Source: Streptomyces varsoviensis (GTDB lineage Bacteria > Actinomycetota > Actinomycetes > Streptomycetales > Streptomycetaceae). From it: a stretch of DNA of 64,000 nucleotides. The stretch covers positions 62,001 through 126,000 of the forward strand of contig NZ_JOBF01000018.1 of NCBI RefSeq assembly GCF_000718635.1, given 5' to 3'. The notes beneath the pieces were generated by a model. It did no database searches. It saw only the letters and a program-made list of their open reading frames with translations, and was not told the DNA's origin. The translations under genes were made by a program, and so were the position numbers. Positions 7,684 through 16,147 of the stretch are shown in pieces; positions within the stretch are counted from its first letter, which is position 1, and the number at the start of each line of letters is the position of its first letter.

Positions 7684-8345
7684 GCGACATCGAACCGGGT
7701 ACGCGGAGCGCCCCGACGCTGGAGAAGACATCGGGCACGGGGGCAGGCACGGGCGCGGGCGCGGCGGGGGCCGGGCGCGACGCGGCGGCCCCGGAGCCGG
7801 ACGGCGGCCGGGCCGGGCGGTTCTGGTCCACGCGCCGGGCGCCGGCCATCGTGGTCGCGCTGGTGCTGCTGGGCGCCGCCGGGCTCTTCCTCTACGACGT
7901 GGCGGCCGTACGGGCCGACCGCCCCGCGATGCGGTGGCGCCGGTGGCTCGCGGACCAGTTGGCGACCCGTCACCTCGAACACGGCTGGGTCATCGCCGGG
8001 GCCGCGATCGCCGTGGTGCTGGGGCTGTGGCTGCTGGTGCTGGCCCTGACTCCGGGGCTGCGCGGGTCGCTGCCGATGCGCCGGTCCGGCGACGTACGGG
8101 CCGGGCTGGACCGCCCCGCTGCCGCGCTGGTGCTGCGGGACCGGGCGATGGAGGTCGCCGGGGTGCAGTCGGTGCGGGTGGATGTGAAGCGGCGCCGGGT
8201 CAAGGCGCGGGCGCAGTCGCACTTCCGGGACGTGGAGGCGGTGCGCGGCGACTTGGACGCGGCGCTGTCCGACGGCATCCGCGAGTTGGGGCTGGTGCGG
8301 CAGCCCGGCCTGTCCGTGCACGTACGCCGACCGTCGAAGAGGTGA
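7680..8345 (+). CDS. DUF6286-type membrane protein of the Asp23 operon
   Basis: A 221-residue protein starting at ATG 7680 in an ATGA overlap. The first 60 residues are Gly/Ala-rich and disordered. Two hydrophobic segments follow (APAIVVALVLLGAAGLFLYD at about 58-77 and WVIAGAAIAVVLGLWLLVLA at about 103-122). A soluble C-terminal domain, RDRAMEVAGVQSVRVDVKRR, resembles an Asp23-like or BON-like strand-helix unit. The protein probably anchors the Asp23 layer. Longer upstream starts in this frame lie inside the Asp23 gene and are less likely. Confidence 0.75.
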   Translation: MSDIEPGTRSAPTLEKTSGTGAGTGAGAAGAGRDAAAPEPDGGRAGRFWSTRRAPAIVVALVLLGAAGLFLYDVAAVRADRPAMRWRRWLADQLATRHLEHGWVIAGAAIAVVLGLWLLVLALTPGLRGSLPMRRSGDVRAGLDRPAAALVLRDRAMEVAGVQSVRVDVKRRRVKARAQSHFRDVEAVRGDLDAALSDGIRELGLVRQPGLSVHVRRPSKR

Positions 8346-8352
8346 GCGCGCG

Positions 8353-8949
8353 GTGTTGAGGACCGTCAATCGGGTACTGCTCGGGCTCGTCGGCCTGGTG
8401 CTGGTGGCGCTGGGCGCCGCCGTGCTGCTCGGCGGCCTGGACCTGCCGCGCCGGTGGGGGTTCTCGCTGCCCTCCGCCTGGCCGTGGAGCGACCCCCACG
8501 ACGTGCTGCTGAGCGACGCGGACCGGACCAAGTGGCGGTCGGCCGGCTGGTGGTGGCCGGTGGTCATCGCCGTGCTGGCCGTACTGGTGCTGCTGTGCCT
8601 GTGGTGGCTGCTGGCACAGTTGCGACGGCGCCGCCTGCGCGAGCTGCTGGTGGACAGCGGCGACGGCGAGGGCGCGCTGCTGCGCGGCCGGGCGCTGGAG
8701 GACGCGCTCGCCGCCGAGGCGGAGGACCTGGACGGCGTCGACCGCGCCCACGTGATGCTCCGCGGCCGGCGCACCTCGCCGCGGACCCGGGTGGGCCTGG
8801 TCCTCCAGCCGCACGCGCAGCCGGCCGTCGCGCTGGACCGGCTGCGGACCGAGGCCCTGGAACACGCCCGCGTCTCTGCGGGCCTCGACAGCCTCCCGGC
8901 CGAGGTCCGCCTCCGAGCCCTCCGCCACCGCGCCCGCCGCGTGACATGA
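8353..8949 (+). CDS. AmaP-like alkaline shock membrane anchor
   Basis: A 198-residue protein with a first membrane span (VLLGLVGLVLVALGAAVLLG) at about residues 8-27 and a second (WWWPVVIAVLAVLVLLCLWW) at about 66-85. A cytosolic domain of about 110 residues follows. This is the topology of AmaP, which tethers Asp23. It is the last gene of the operon, eight bases after the previous gene, with GTG 8353 as start. Downstream lies the 41-bp repeat array. Confidence 0.75.
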   Translation: MLRTVNRVLLGLVGLVLVALGAAVLLGGLDLPRRWGFSLPSAWPWSDPHDVLLSDADRTKWRSAGWWWPVVIAVLAVLVLLCLWWLLAQLRRRRLRELLVDSGDGEGALLRGRALEDALAAEAEDLDGVDRAHVMLRGRRTSPRTRVGLVLQPHAQPAVALDRLRTEALEHARVSAGLDSLPAEVRLRALRHRARRVT

Positions 8950-9076
8950 CCCTTCCGGGCCCGCCCCCGGCTCCGTACCACTGCCGCCCGTAGCTCGGCC
9001 GCCCGTACCGCTGCCGTCCGAACCACGACCGGGCCCGGACCCGGCACGCCCGCGCACCGGACGGCTGAGGCGCCGA

Positions 9077-9442
9077 CCGTACGGGCGCGAAGCCGACCCC
9101 GGTGGTTCGAGCATCGGCCGTACGGGCGTGAAGCCCCCCGCGGAGGTTCGAGCATCCGCCGCACGGGCGTGAAGCCGCCGCGGAGGCTCAGGCATCGGCC
9201 GTACGGGCCTGAATCCGGCTGCGGAAGTTCGAGCGTCGGCTGTACGGGCGTGAAGCCCCCCGCGGAAGTTCGAGCGTCGGCTGTACGGGCGTGAAGCCCC
9301 CCGCGGAAGTGCGAGCATCCGCCGCACGGGCGTGAAACCGCCGCGGAGGCTCAGGCGCCGGCCGTACCGGCCTGAAGCCGGCCGTGGAGGCTCAGACATC
9401 GGCCGTATGGGCGTGAGCCCCCCGCAGGGGCTCAGGCGTCCG
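9077..9442. repeat. nine tandem 40-41 bp repeats between convergent genes
   Basis: Copies of CCGTACGGGCGTGAAG plus about 25 further bases begin at 9077, 9118, 9159, 9199, 9240, 9281, 9322, 9362 and 9403; a broken tenth begins at 9443. The period alternates 41 and 40, not a multiple of three, and copies differ by several bases. There are no unique spacers, so it is not CRISPR. It fills most of the 659-bp gap between the Asp23 operon and the convergent SDR gene. Confidence 0.9.
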
Positions 9443-9542
9443 CCGCATGGCCCGCGGCCAGGGGGACACCGTCGCGCGTCGTGCGCGCCCGTACGGCTTG
9501 GGCCTTCGTCCGTACGGACCCGGCACCCGCCGCGCGCGGAGC

Positions 9543-9585
9543 CCCCCGGCCCGGAGGGCCCCGGCGGAGCCCTCCGGCCCGGGGG
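9543..9585. terminator. 17-bp stem hairpin between convergent genes
   Basis: CCCCCGGCCCGGAGGGC at 9543-9559 pairs perfectly with 9569-9585 over a nine-base loop. It lies 24 bases beyond the stop of the minus-strand SDR gene and can act in either direction. Confidence 0.65.
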
Positions 9586-9608
9586 CCCCGGCGGGGCGCC
9601 CGGCCCGG

Positions 9609-10364
9609 CTAGAAGCCGTGGCGCGCGCCCCCGTCGACCGGCAGCATGACGCCGTTGATGTACGAGGCGGCGGGGGAGAGGAGGAAGGCGGCGGTGCGGC
9701 CGAACTCGGCGGGGGTGCCGTAGCGGCGCAGGGGGATCGAGGCGGTGCGGCGCGCGCGGTTCTCGTCGGCGTCGCCGGCGAGCGCGTCGAGTTCGCGGAT
9801 GCGGTCGGTGGAGATGCGGCCGGGGAGCAGGCCGAGTACGCGGATGCCGCGGGGGCCGAGCTCTACGGACAGGGACTTGGCGAACCCGGCGAGCCCCGGC
9901 CGGAGCCCGTTGGAGATCGTGAGTCCGTCGATCGGCTCGTGCACGGACGCGGAGAGGACGAAGGCGATCACGCCGTCCGCGTCGAGCACTTCCGCGGCGG
10001 CGCGGGCGAGCCGGACCGCGCCGAGGAAGACGGTGTCGAAGGCGGTCTGCCACTGCGCGTCGGTGTTCTCGGCGGCCGACCCCGGCGGCGGGCCGCCGAC
10101 GCTGATGAGGATGCCGTCGAGGCGGCCGAAGCGGTCGCGGGCGGCGGTGATGAGGCGGTCGGCCGCGGCGGGGTCGGCGTTGTCGGCGGCGACGCCCACG
10201 CAGCCCGCGCCGAGCTGCTCGGCGGCGGCGTCCACCGCCTTCTCGTCCCGCCCGGTGATGATCACCTTCGCGCCGTCGGCGAGCAGTTCGCGCGCGGTGG
10301 CGTTGCCCAGCCCTCGGGTGGCGCCGGTGACGATGTATACGCGGTCTTCGAGTCCAAGATCCAT
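9609..10364 (-). CDS. SDR-fold oxidoreductase lacking the usual catalytic Tyr/Lys
   Basis: A 251-residue Rossmann protein. The NADP-binding motif TGATRGLG is at about residues 13-20 and SVGGPP replaces the NNAG segment. Where classical SDRs have YxxxK, this protein reads SNGLR (in LTISNGLRPGLAGFAKSL), so the Tyr is Ser and the Lys is Arg. The C-terminal GVMLPVDGGARHG is typical of FabG-like enzymes. This divergent subgroup is known among 3-oxoacyl-ACP-reductase-like proteins and may use altered chemistry or only bind nucleotide. It lies four bases from the GH15 gene and is probably co-transcribed with it. Confidence 0.85.
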   Translation of the reverse strand: MDLGLEDRVYIVTGATRGLGNATARELLADGAKVIITGRDEKAVDAAAEQLGAGCVGVAADNADPAAADRLITAARDRFGRLDGILISVGGPPPGSAAENTDAQWQTAFDTVFLGAVRLARAAAEVLDADGVIAFVLSASVHEPIDGLTISNGLRPGLAGFAKSLSVELGPRGIRVLGLLPGRISTDRIRELDALAGDADENRARRTASIPLRRYGTPAEFGRTAAFLLSPAASYINGVMLPVDGGARHGF

Positions 10365-10368
10365 GGGG

Positions 10369-12165
10369 TCAGTCTGCCGGGTTCCCGTCCGTGAGCGTGT
10401 GGGCGGTGCCGACCAGGCCGATGTGGCTGAACGCCTGCGGGAAGTTGCCGAGCATCCGGCGGGCCACGGGGTCGTACTCCTCGGCGAGCAGCCCCACGTC
10501 GTTGCGGAGCGACAGCAGCCGCTGGAACAACCGCTCAGCCTCGTTCTTCCGGCCGGTCATGCACAGGGCGTCGGCCAGCCAGAACGAGCAGACGAGGAAG
10601 GCGCCTTCGGTCCCGGGAATCCCGTCGACCGTGCCGTCCCCGTCCTCCTCGGTGCTGTAACGGCGTACGAGACCGTCGTGGCACAGCTCCCGCGCCACCG
10701 CGTCCACCGTCCCGACCACCCGCGGGTCGTCGGGCGGCAGGAAGCCCGCCCGCGGGATGAGGAGCGTGGCGGCGTCGAGCGCGGTCGAGCCGTAGGACTG
10801 CGTGAACGTGTTGCGCTCGGCGTCGAACCCCTTCTCGCAGACCTCCCGGTGCACCTCGTCGCGCATCGTCCGCCACGCGTCGAGGTCGCCGTCGAGCTCG
10901 GGGTCGGCCTCCAGGGTGCGTACGGCGCGGTCGGCGGCGACCCAGGCCATCACCTTGGAGTGGACGAAGTGCCGGCGCGGCCCGCGGACCTCCCACAGCC
11001 CCTCGTCGGGCTCCCGCCAGGTGGACTCCAGGAACTCCATGAAGCGCCGCTGCACGTTCCAGGCGTGCGGCTTGTCCTTGAGCCCGGCGGAGCGGGCGAG
11101 GTGCAGCGAGTCGATGACCTCGCCGTACACGTCGAGCTGGAGCTGGTCGACGGCGCTGTTGCCGATGCGTACGGGCGTGGAGCCCTCGAACCCGGCGAGC
11201 CACGGGAGTTCGTACTCCGGCAGCCGGCGTTCGCCCGCGATGCCGTACATGATCTGGAGGTCGGCGGGGTCGCCGGCGATGGCGCGCAGCAGCCAGTCGC
11301 GCCAGTCGGCGGCCTCCTGCTGGTACCCGGCGGAGAGCAGCGCGCCGAGGGTGAGCGTGGAGTCGCGCAGCCAGCAGTAGCGGTAGTCCCAGTTGCGCAC
11401 GCCGCCGATGGACTCGGGGAGGGAGGCGGTGGGGGCGGCGACGATACCGCCGGTGGGCGCGTACGTGAGCGCCTTGAGGGTGATCAGGGAGCGGACGACG
11501 GCTTCCCGGTACGGGCCCTGGTGGCTGCATTTGCGGGCCCAGGCGCGCCAGTCCGCGAGGCTGTGTTCGAGGGCCCGGTACGGGTCGTGCTCCTTCGGGC
11601 GCGGCTTGTGCGAAGGGTGCCAGGTCAGCACGAAGGCCACCCGCTCGCCCTCGGTGACGGTGAAGTCGGAGCAGGTGGAGAAGGCGTGGCCGTACGTCTT
11701 GACCGGGGGCTCGCTGCGCAGCCAGGCGGAGTCCGGGCCGGCGATGGCCACCCGCCGGCTGGTGCCGGAGCGGCGCATCCAGGGGACGACGCGGCCGAAG
11801 TCGAAGCGCAGCCGCAGTACGCCCCGCATCTCGACCGTGCCGCTGACGCCCTCGACGATGCGGATCACGTCGGGGGCCTTGTCGCGCTGCGGCATGAAGT
11901 CGATGACCTTGACGGCGCCGCTCTCCGTCTCCCAGACCGTCTCCAGGACGAGGGAGTCCTCCAGGTAGGCGCGGCGGGTGCAGGTGCCGGCGCCGGCCGG
12001 GGCGAGCCGCCAGTGCCCGTTGTCCTCGTCCCCGAGCAGCGCGGCGAAGCAGGCCGCCGAGTCGAACCGGGGCAGGCACAGCCAGTCGATGGAGCCGTCC
12101 TTGCCGACCAGGGCGGCGGTCTGGAGATCGCCGATGAGCGCGTAGTCCTCGATACGTTGAGCCAC
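10369..12165 (-). CDS. glycoside hydrolase family 15 protein (trehalase/glucoamylase-like)
   Basis: A 598-residue cytosolic enzyme. The start is GTG 12165 (VAQRIEDYALIGD) with a GGGAAGG box upstream. It has the family N-terminal beta domain (DGSIDWLCLPRFDS at about 22-35) and a catalytic (alpha/alpha)6 domain with RNWDYRYCWLRDS at about 255-267 and EEDGDGTVDGIPGTEGAFL near residue 500. GH15 enzymes of this non-secreted type include mycobacterial and archaeal trehalases that hydrolyse trehalose to glucose. Glucoamylase activity is the alternative. There is no signal peptide. Confidence 0.85.
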   Translation of the reverse strand: MAQRIEDYALIGDLQTAALVGKDGSIDWLCLPRFDSAACFAALLGDEDNGHWRLAPAGAGTCTRRAYLEDSLVLETVWETESGAVKVIDFMPQRDKAPDVIRIVEGVSGTVEMRGVLRLRFDFGRVVPWMRRSGTSRRVAIAGPDSAWLRSEPPVKTYGHAFSTCSDFTVTEGERVAFVLTWHPSHKPRPKEHDPYRALEHSLADWRAWARKCSHQGPYREAVVRSLITLKALTYAPTGGIVAAPTASLPESIGGVRNWDYRYCWLRDSTLTLGALLSAGYQQEAADWRDWLLRAIAGDPADLQIMYGIAGERRLPEYELPWLAGFEGSTPVRIGNSAVDQLQLDVYGEVIDSLHLARSAGLKDKPHAWNVQRRFMEFLESTWREPDEGLWEVRGPRRHFVHSKVMAWVAADRAVRTLEADPELDGDLDAWRTMRDEVHREVCEKGFDAERNTFTQSYGSTALDAATLLIPRAGFLPPDDPRVVGTVDAVARELCHDGLVRRYSTEEDGDGTVDGIPGTEGAFLVCSFWLADALCMTGRKNEAERLFQRLLSLRNDVGLLAEEYDPVARRMLGNFPQAFSHIGLVGTAHTLTDGNPAD

Positions 12166-12194
12166 GCGTGCCGCCTTCCCGGTCGGCGGGGGTG

Positions 12195-13088
12195 CTACTC
12201 CGCCGCGGCGGCCGTACGGGCGATCTCGCCGCCCTCCGGCCTGCCCGGGGTATCGGTCCGGGCATCCTTGGCGCTCGCCCCGGCTTCCTTGGGCTCGGGG
12301 CCGGCCCCGGCCTCCTTCGCCTCGGCAGCCGCCTTGGCCGCCGAGGCCAGGCGGTCGCGGCGCTCCCTGCGGACCAGGATGACCCAGCCGACGGGGACCG
12401 CGGCGGTGAACAGCCACCACTGGATGGCGTAGGCCATGTGCGGGCCGATCTCGCTGTGGTCCGGGGCGGGGACGAGTTCGGGCTGGCCCTTGGCGTGCGG
12501 GGAGATCAGCTCGATGTAGCCGGAGAGCAGCGGGCGGTGCACGTTCTTCGCCTGCTCGCCGCTGTTGATCAGCATGACCTGGCGGGGCGGCAGGCCCTTT
12601 TTATCCTTGATGCCGCTGTAGCCGCTGGTTTCGTCCTCTTTGAGCCGCCCGAGGACGGAGACCTTCCCGGCGGGTGCCGCGGGCACCTTCGGGAACTCGG
12701 TGAGGTTGCCGTCGGCGGGGATCCAGCCGCGGTTGACGAGGACCGCCCGGCCGTCGTCGAGCAGCAGCGGGGTGAGGACGTAGTAACCCTGGCTCCGGCC
12801 GTCCGCCGAGGTCCGCTGGCGGACCACCACCTCGTCCTTGGTGTCGTACGTTCCCTGCGCGGTCACCCGCCGCCACATGTCGTCGTGCGGAACCGGGCGG
12901 CCGGGCGCGGTGAGCTTGCCGACCGGTACGGGCTCGGCTGCGAGGCTGTCCGCGATGAGCTGGTTCTGCGCGACTTTGTGCTCATGGCGGTGGAACTGCC
13001 AGAAGCCCAGTTTGATCATCACCGGAATCAGGACGAGCCCCACCAGCGTGAGGATCACCCACTGCCGGGACAACAGGAAGCGATACAC
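12195..13088 (-). CDS. SURF1 family cytochrome oxidase assembly protein
   Basis: A 297-residue protein with the SURF1 layout. It has an N-terminal span (VILTLVGLVLIPVMIKLGFW at about 11-30), the motif GFWQFHRHEHK, an extracytoplasmic domain containing VLVNRGWIPADG, and a second span near residue 225 (AYAIQWWLFTAAVPVGWVI). A charged Ala/Glu/Lys-rich tail of about 60 residues follows. SURF1 helps insert heme a into the aa3-type oxidase. GTG 13088 is the start. It lies just upstream of the GH15 gene on the same strand. Confidence 0.9.
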   Translation of the reverse strand: MYRFLLSRQWVILTLVGLVLIPVMIKLGFWQFHRHEHKVAQNQLIADSLAAEPVPVGKLTAPGRPVPHDDMWRRVTAQGTYDTKDEVVVRQRTSADGRSQGYYVLTPLLLDDGRAVLVNRGWIPADGNLTEFPKVPAAPAGKVSVLGRLKEDETSGYSGIKDKKGLPPRQVMLINSGEQAKNVHRPLLSGYIELISPHAKGQPELVPAPDHSEIGPHMAYAIQWWLFTAAVPVGWVILVRRERRDRLASAAKAAAEAKEAGAGPEPKEAGASAKDARTDTPGRPEGGEIARTAAAAE

Positions 13089-13221
13089 GACTTTGACGGT
13101 ACCCGCAGGGGTGCGGACCCGGACTATTGGGTCCCGCCGGGCCGGGCTGCCGGCACCCGGGGCGCCGGGCGGTCTCGGCCGGGCGACCCCGGCCCTGCGC
13201 GCCCGCCCGGGCCCCCCGGCC

Positions 13222-14235
13222 TCACGCGGAGGGCGCCGCGGGCACCACGTGCGAGAGCAACTGCATGAAAGCGGCCTCGTCGATCACCGGAGTGCCGAAG
13301 GAGGCGGCCTTGACGGTCTTGGACGTGGCCGCGCCGGGATCGTTGGTCACCAGCACACTGGTCAGCCGCGAGACGCTGGTCGCGATGTGCAGCCCGGCCT
13401 CGATGGCCCGGTCCTCCAGCAGCTCGCGGTCGACGGACGTGTCGCCCGAGAACGCCACCCGCATACCCTGGATGAGCTGTTCGCCCGGAACGTACCGGCC
13501 CGGATTCGGATACGGGCAGGCCGGCCGCTTACGGCTGGGACGCCACGTACCCGGCCGGTACGAACCCGCCGGAGCGTGCCCGGAGCGCCCGCCCTGATAG
13601 CCGATGGGGGAGGCCGCCGACGGCCCGTCCGACCACTCCGTGAGCGGCTGGCAGGCCAGCAGCGGCAGCCGCAGCCCCGCCCGCGCCGCCAGCGCCAGGC
13701 TCGGCCGGAACGCCTCCGCCAGCACCCGCGCGTCGTCCAGCGCGTGGTGGGCGCGCTGCTGCACCACCCCGTAGTGCGCGGCGAGGGACTCCAGCTTGTG
13801 GTTGGGCAGCGGCAGCCGCAGCTCCTTGGAGAGCGCGATGGTGCACAGCCGCTGCCGCACCGGGGTCGTGGCCCGCGCGCGGGCGTACTCGCGCGCCAGC
13901 ATCGACCAGTCGAAGGCCGCGTTGTGCGCGACGAGCACCCGGTCCGCCAGCTTCTCGGACAGCGTGGCGGCGATCTCCCCGAACAGCGGGGCGCCCGCCA
14001 GCATGTCCGAGGTGAGGCCGTGGATCCAGACCGGGCCCGGATCGCGCTCGGGGTTGACCAGCGTGTACCAGTGGTCCTGCACCTCGCCGCGCGCGTCCAG
14101 CTGATAGACGCCGGCCGACACTATCCGGTCGTCCCTGGCGAGGCCGGTCGTCTCCACGTCGACGACCGCGTACCCCTCGGGGTAGGCGGCCGGCCACGGG
14201 GTCGGCGGTGCGGCTGCGGTGTGGTCTTCGAGCAT
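13222..14235 (-). CDS. DEDDh 3'-5' exonuclease with C-terminal BRCT domain
   Basis: A 337-residue protein starting at ATG 14235 (MLEDHTAAAP). The exonuclease domain has ExoI VVDVETTGL (D26, E28), ExoII VAHNAAFDWSML and ExoIII HHALDDARVLAE, the DEDDh signature also seen in DnaQ epsilon. After a Gly/Pro/Arg-rich linker, the last 90 residues (GMRVAFSGDTSVDRELLEDR to FGTPVIDEAAFMQLL) form a BRCT domain. The combination is common in actinobacteria and points to DNA repair or proofreading rather than RNA turnover. Confidence 0.88.
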   Translation of the reverse strand: MLEDHTAAAPPTPWPAAYPEGYAVVDVETTGLARDDRIVSAGVYQLDARGEVQDHWYTLVNPERDPGPVWIHGLTSDMLAGAPLFGEIAATLSEKLADRVLVAHNAAFDWSMLAREYARARATTPVRQRLCTIALSKELRLPLPNHKLESLAAHYGVVQQRAHHALDDARVLAEAFRPSLALAARAGLRLPLLACQPLTEWSDGPSAASPIGYQGGRSGHAPAGSYRPGTWRPSRKRPACPYPNPGRYVPGEQLIQGMRVAFSGDTSVDRELLEDRAIEAGLHIATSVSRLTSVLVTNDPGAATSKTVKAASFGTPVIDEAAFMQLLSHVVPAAPSA

Positions 14236-14352
14236 GGTCCCAGAGGATACGGGCCACCGCTGACAGCGAACCCCGCCAGGGCGCGGCCGGCCGGGCCCCG
14301 CGCGCACCGCCCGCCGCACCCGTCGCGGCCGGTGCGCGCGCGACGGGCGTGG

Positions 14353-14970
14353 TCAGCGCGTCAGGAGCCCGTCGACCAGGGCCCGTACGGACGTGACGAA
14401 GAGCCGCTCGGAGTCGACCGGATGGGCGAGGGCCCGCGCGAGCGGCGGGTCGTGGTCGGCGGCGGACGCGTCCCACCGGGCCGCCCCGCCCCGCGCCCGG
14501 ACGGGCGCGCGCTCGCGGTTGCGCTCCACGAGGACGTACCCGACCACCTGGAACTGCACGGCCCGCACGGCCGCCGCCGCCCGCGCCCCGCGCAGCCCGG
14601 CGGCGTGCACCTCCCGGATCAGCGCCCGCTGCGCGGGAACGAACATCCGCTCCGTCAGGCCGCGTTCATGGACGACCGCGATGAGCTGCGGATGCTCCAG
14701 CAGGTCCCGCCGGAGCGCGCGGGCGACCGAGACGATGCGCTGGCGCGGGGTGCGTCCGGTGGCCCGTACGGTCGCGAGCCGGTCCACGGTCGCCTCGGCG
14801 AGCGCGTCGAGCAGCGACTCGCGGTTGCCCACGTGCCAGTAGATCGAGGTGACGGCGGTGTCGAGCTCGGCGGCCAGCCCGCGCATCGACAGAGCCCCCG
14901 GGCCGTGCCGCTCGACGAGTCGCGCGGCGGCGTCGAGCACGTCCTCGCGGGTCAGCGCCGGTTTCGGCAT
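14353..14970 (-). CDS. TetR/AcrR family transcriptional regulator
   Basis: A 205-residue repressor-type protein starting at ATG 14970 (MPKPALTREDVLDAA). The N-terminal helix-turn-helix covers about residues 8-55, including GALSMRGLAAELDTAVTSIY WHVGNRESLLDAL read across the turn. The C-terminal domain is the variable ligand-binding half. It is divergent from an acetoacetate decarboxylase-like gene, with a palindromic operator at 15019-15041 between them. The decarboxylase and the amidohydrolases beyond it are the likely targets. Confidence 0.88.
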   Translation of the reverse strand: MPKPALTREDVLDAAARLVERHGPGALSMRGLAAELDTAVTSIYWHVGNRESLLDALAEATVDRLATVRATGRTPRQRIVSVARALRRDLLEHPQLIAVVHERGLTERMFVPAQRALIREVHAAGLRGARAAAAVRAVQFQVVGYVLVERNRERAPVRARGGAARWDASAADHDPPLARALAHPVDSERLFVTSVRALVDGLLTR

Positions 14971-15018
14971 GTCGCCCCCAACTCCGCTGTGTGCGGGGCT
15001 CTTTACCCTTCGCGCTCG

Positions 15019-15041
15019 TGCCTGTAACTGTGTTACAGGCA
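15019..15041. promoter_or_regulatory. palindromic operator for the TetR regulator
   Basis: TGCCTGTAAC at 15019-15028 and GTTACAGGCA at 15032-15041 are exact inverted repeats separated by TGT. The site lies 49 bases upstream of the TetR start and 133 bases before the divergent gene, as expected for autorepression. Confidence 0.65.
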
Positions 15042-15139
15042 ACAGGGATCAGGCGCCAGGCAACAGGTACCACGCGACGAGTAACAGGCACCAGGCACGA
15101 CGAACGAGGCACCAGGCATCAGGCACCAAGCACCAGGCC
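15040..15139 (+). repeat. short AGGCACCAGGCA-type direct repeats
   Basis: The leader of the decarboxylase gene is a run of degenerate copies of AGGCACCAGGCA and AACAGG. They start from the right arm of the TetR palindrome and continue for about 100 bases. They may be slippage-derived or serve as extra regulator half-sites. Confidence 0.6.
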
Positions 15140-15173
15140 GAGCACCGGACATCCCGTCGGAGGGCGGTAGGAC

Positions 15174-15971
15174 ATGGCACGCGTACGGTACGGCGCGCGC
15201 GAGGCGGCCGAGGTCAAGGCGGCGCGGGAGGGGAGCGCGAAGCTCCCCGACATCTGGTCCACGGGCGTGGTGGCGCTCTGGGAGAGCGATCCGGACGCGG
15301 TGGCGGCGGTGCTGCCGCCGCCGCTGAAACCGACCGGCCGCCCCCTGGTACGGGCCGCGATCAGCAAGGTCGACCTGCCCGGCTACCCCCTGGGCGCGGG
15401 CTCGGTGGCCGTCGCGGCGCACCACGGCGGGCACGACGGCTGGTACCCGCTGGTCATGCCGATGACCCACGAACGGGCGCTGATCGGCGGGCGCGAGGTC
15501 TTCGGCGAGCCGAAGAAGCTCGGCGAGGTGGTGATCGAGCGGGACGGCGGCGTCGTACGGGCCTACCTGGCGCGGCACGGCATCGCCTTCGTCGAGGTCC
15601 GGGGCGCGGTCGGCGGCGAACTGCCGCTGCCGCCGCCCGCCGACAAGATCGACTTCTACTTCAAGTTCCTGCCCGGCGTGGACGGCACGGGCTTCGACGC
15701 CGACCCGGTGCTCGTGCACTGCACGCGCACCGAGAAGGTCCGCAAGCTGGCGGCGATGAGCGGCGACGTGCTGCTGCGCGAGTCCGCGTACGACCCGGTC
15801 GCCGACCTGCCGGTGCGCCGGCTCGTGGAGATCACGATCGGCGAGAAGTCCACGGACCAGCGGGGCCGGGTCGTCGAACGGGTCAGCCCGCAGGCCCTGT
15901 TGCCGTATGTGCACCAGCGGTACGACGACGCCCTGCAGATCGTGGACGGGCCGCCGGAGGGGAGCGTCTGA
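15174..15971 (+). CDS. acetoacetate decarboxylase family protein
   Basis: A 265-residue protein matching the acetoacetate decarboxylase fold. GREVFGEPKKLGEVV at residues 106-120 places K114/K115 at the lysine pair that forms the Schiff base in true decarboxylases. Other family marks are DIWSTGVVALWESDP near the N-terminus and KIDFYFKFLPG. Many actinobacterial members act on other beta-keto or aldol substrates, so the reaction is uncertain. It precedes two amidohydrolase genes and is divergent from the TetR gene, suggesting one regulated catabolic set. Confidence 0.85.
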   Translation: MARVRYGAREAAEVKAAREGSAKLPDIWSTGVVALWESDPDAVAAVLPPPLKPTGRPLVRAAISKVDLPGYPLGAGSVAVAAHHGGHDGWYPLVMPMTHERALIGGREVFGEPKKLGEVVIERDGGVVRAYLARHGIAFVEVRGAVGGELPLPPPADKIDFYFKFLPGVDGTGFDADPVLVHCTRTEKVRKLAAMSGDVLLRESAYDPVADLPVRRLVEITIGEKSTDQRGRVVERVSPQALLPYVHQRYDDALQIVDGPPEGSV

Positions 15972-16008
15972 GCTTCCGGTACGACGGCGCGCGGCGCTCG
16001 CGCGGCAG

Positions 16009-16092
16009 CGTACGAAGAGCCCCGCAAGCAGAGCCCCGCACGCGAACCCGCAAGCAGAGCCCCGCACGCGGACCCCGTACGAAGAGCCCCGC
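16009..16092 (+). repeat. direct repeats in the gap before the amidohydrolase genes
   Basis: CGTACGAAGAGCCCCGC occurs at 16009-16025 and 16076-16092, and GCAAGCAGAGCCCCGCACGC at 16024 and again at 16050. They are followed by three copies of CGATTCCAGC-like 11-mers up to 16135. The block separates the decarboxylase gene from the amidohydrolase pair. Confidence 0.7.
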
Positions 16093-16147
16093 GCGCCAAC
16101 CGATTCCAGCCGACTCCAGCCGATTCCACCCGAACGAGGAGCAAGTG

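Noticed and set aside
9077..9442. CRISPR array
   Set aside because: Units are contiguous 40-41 bp copies with no unique spacers and no cas genes nearby.
14849..16147. N-terminal extension of the first amidohydrolase into the decarboxylase gene
   Set aside because: The upstream part is out of frame with the decarboxylase and low complexity; ATG 16148 follows a good GAGGAG box and matches the family N-terminus.
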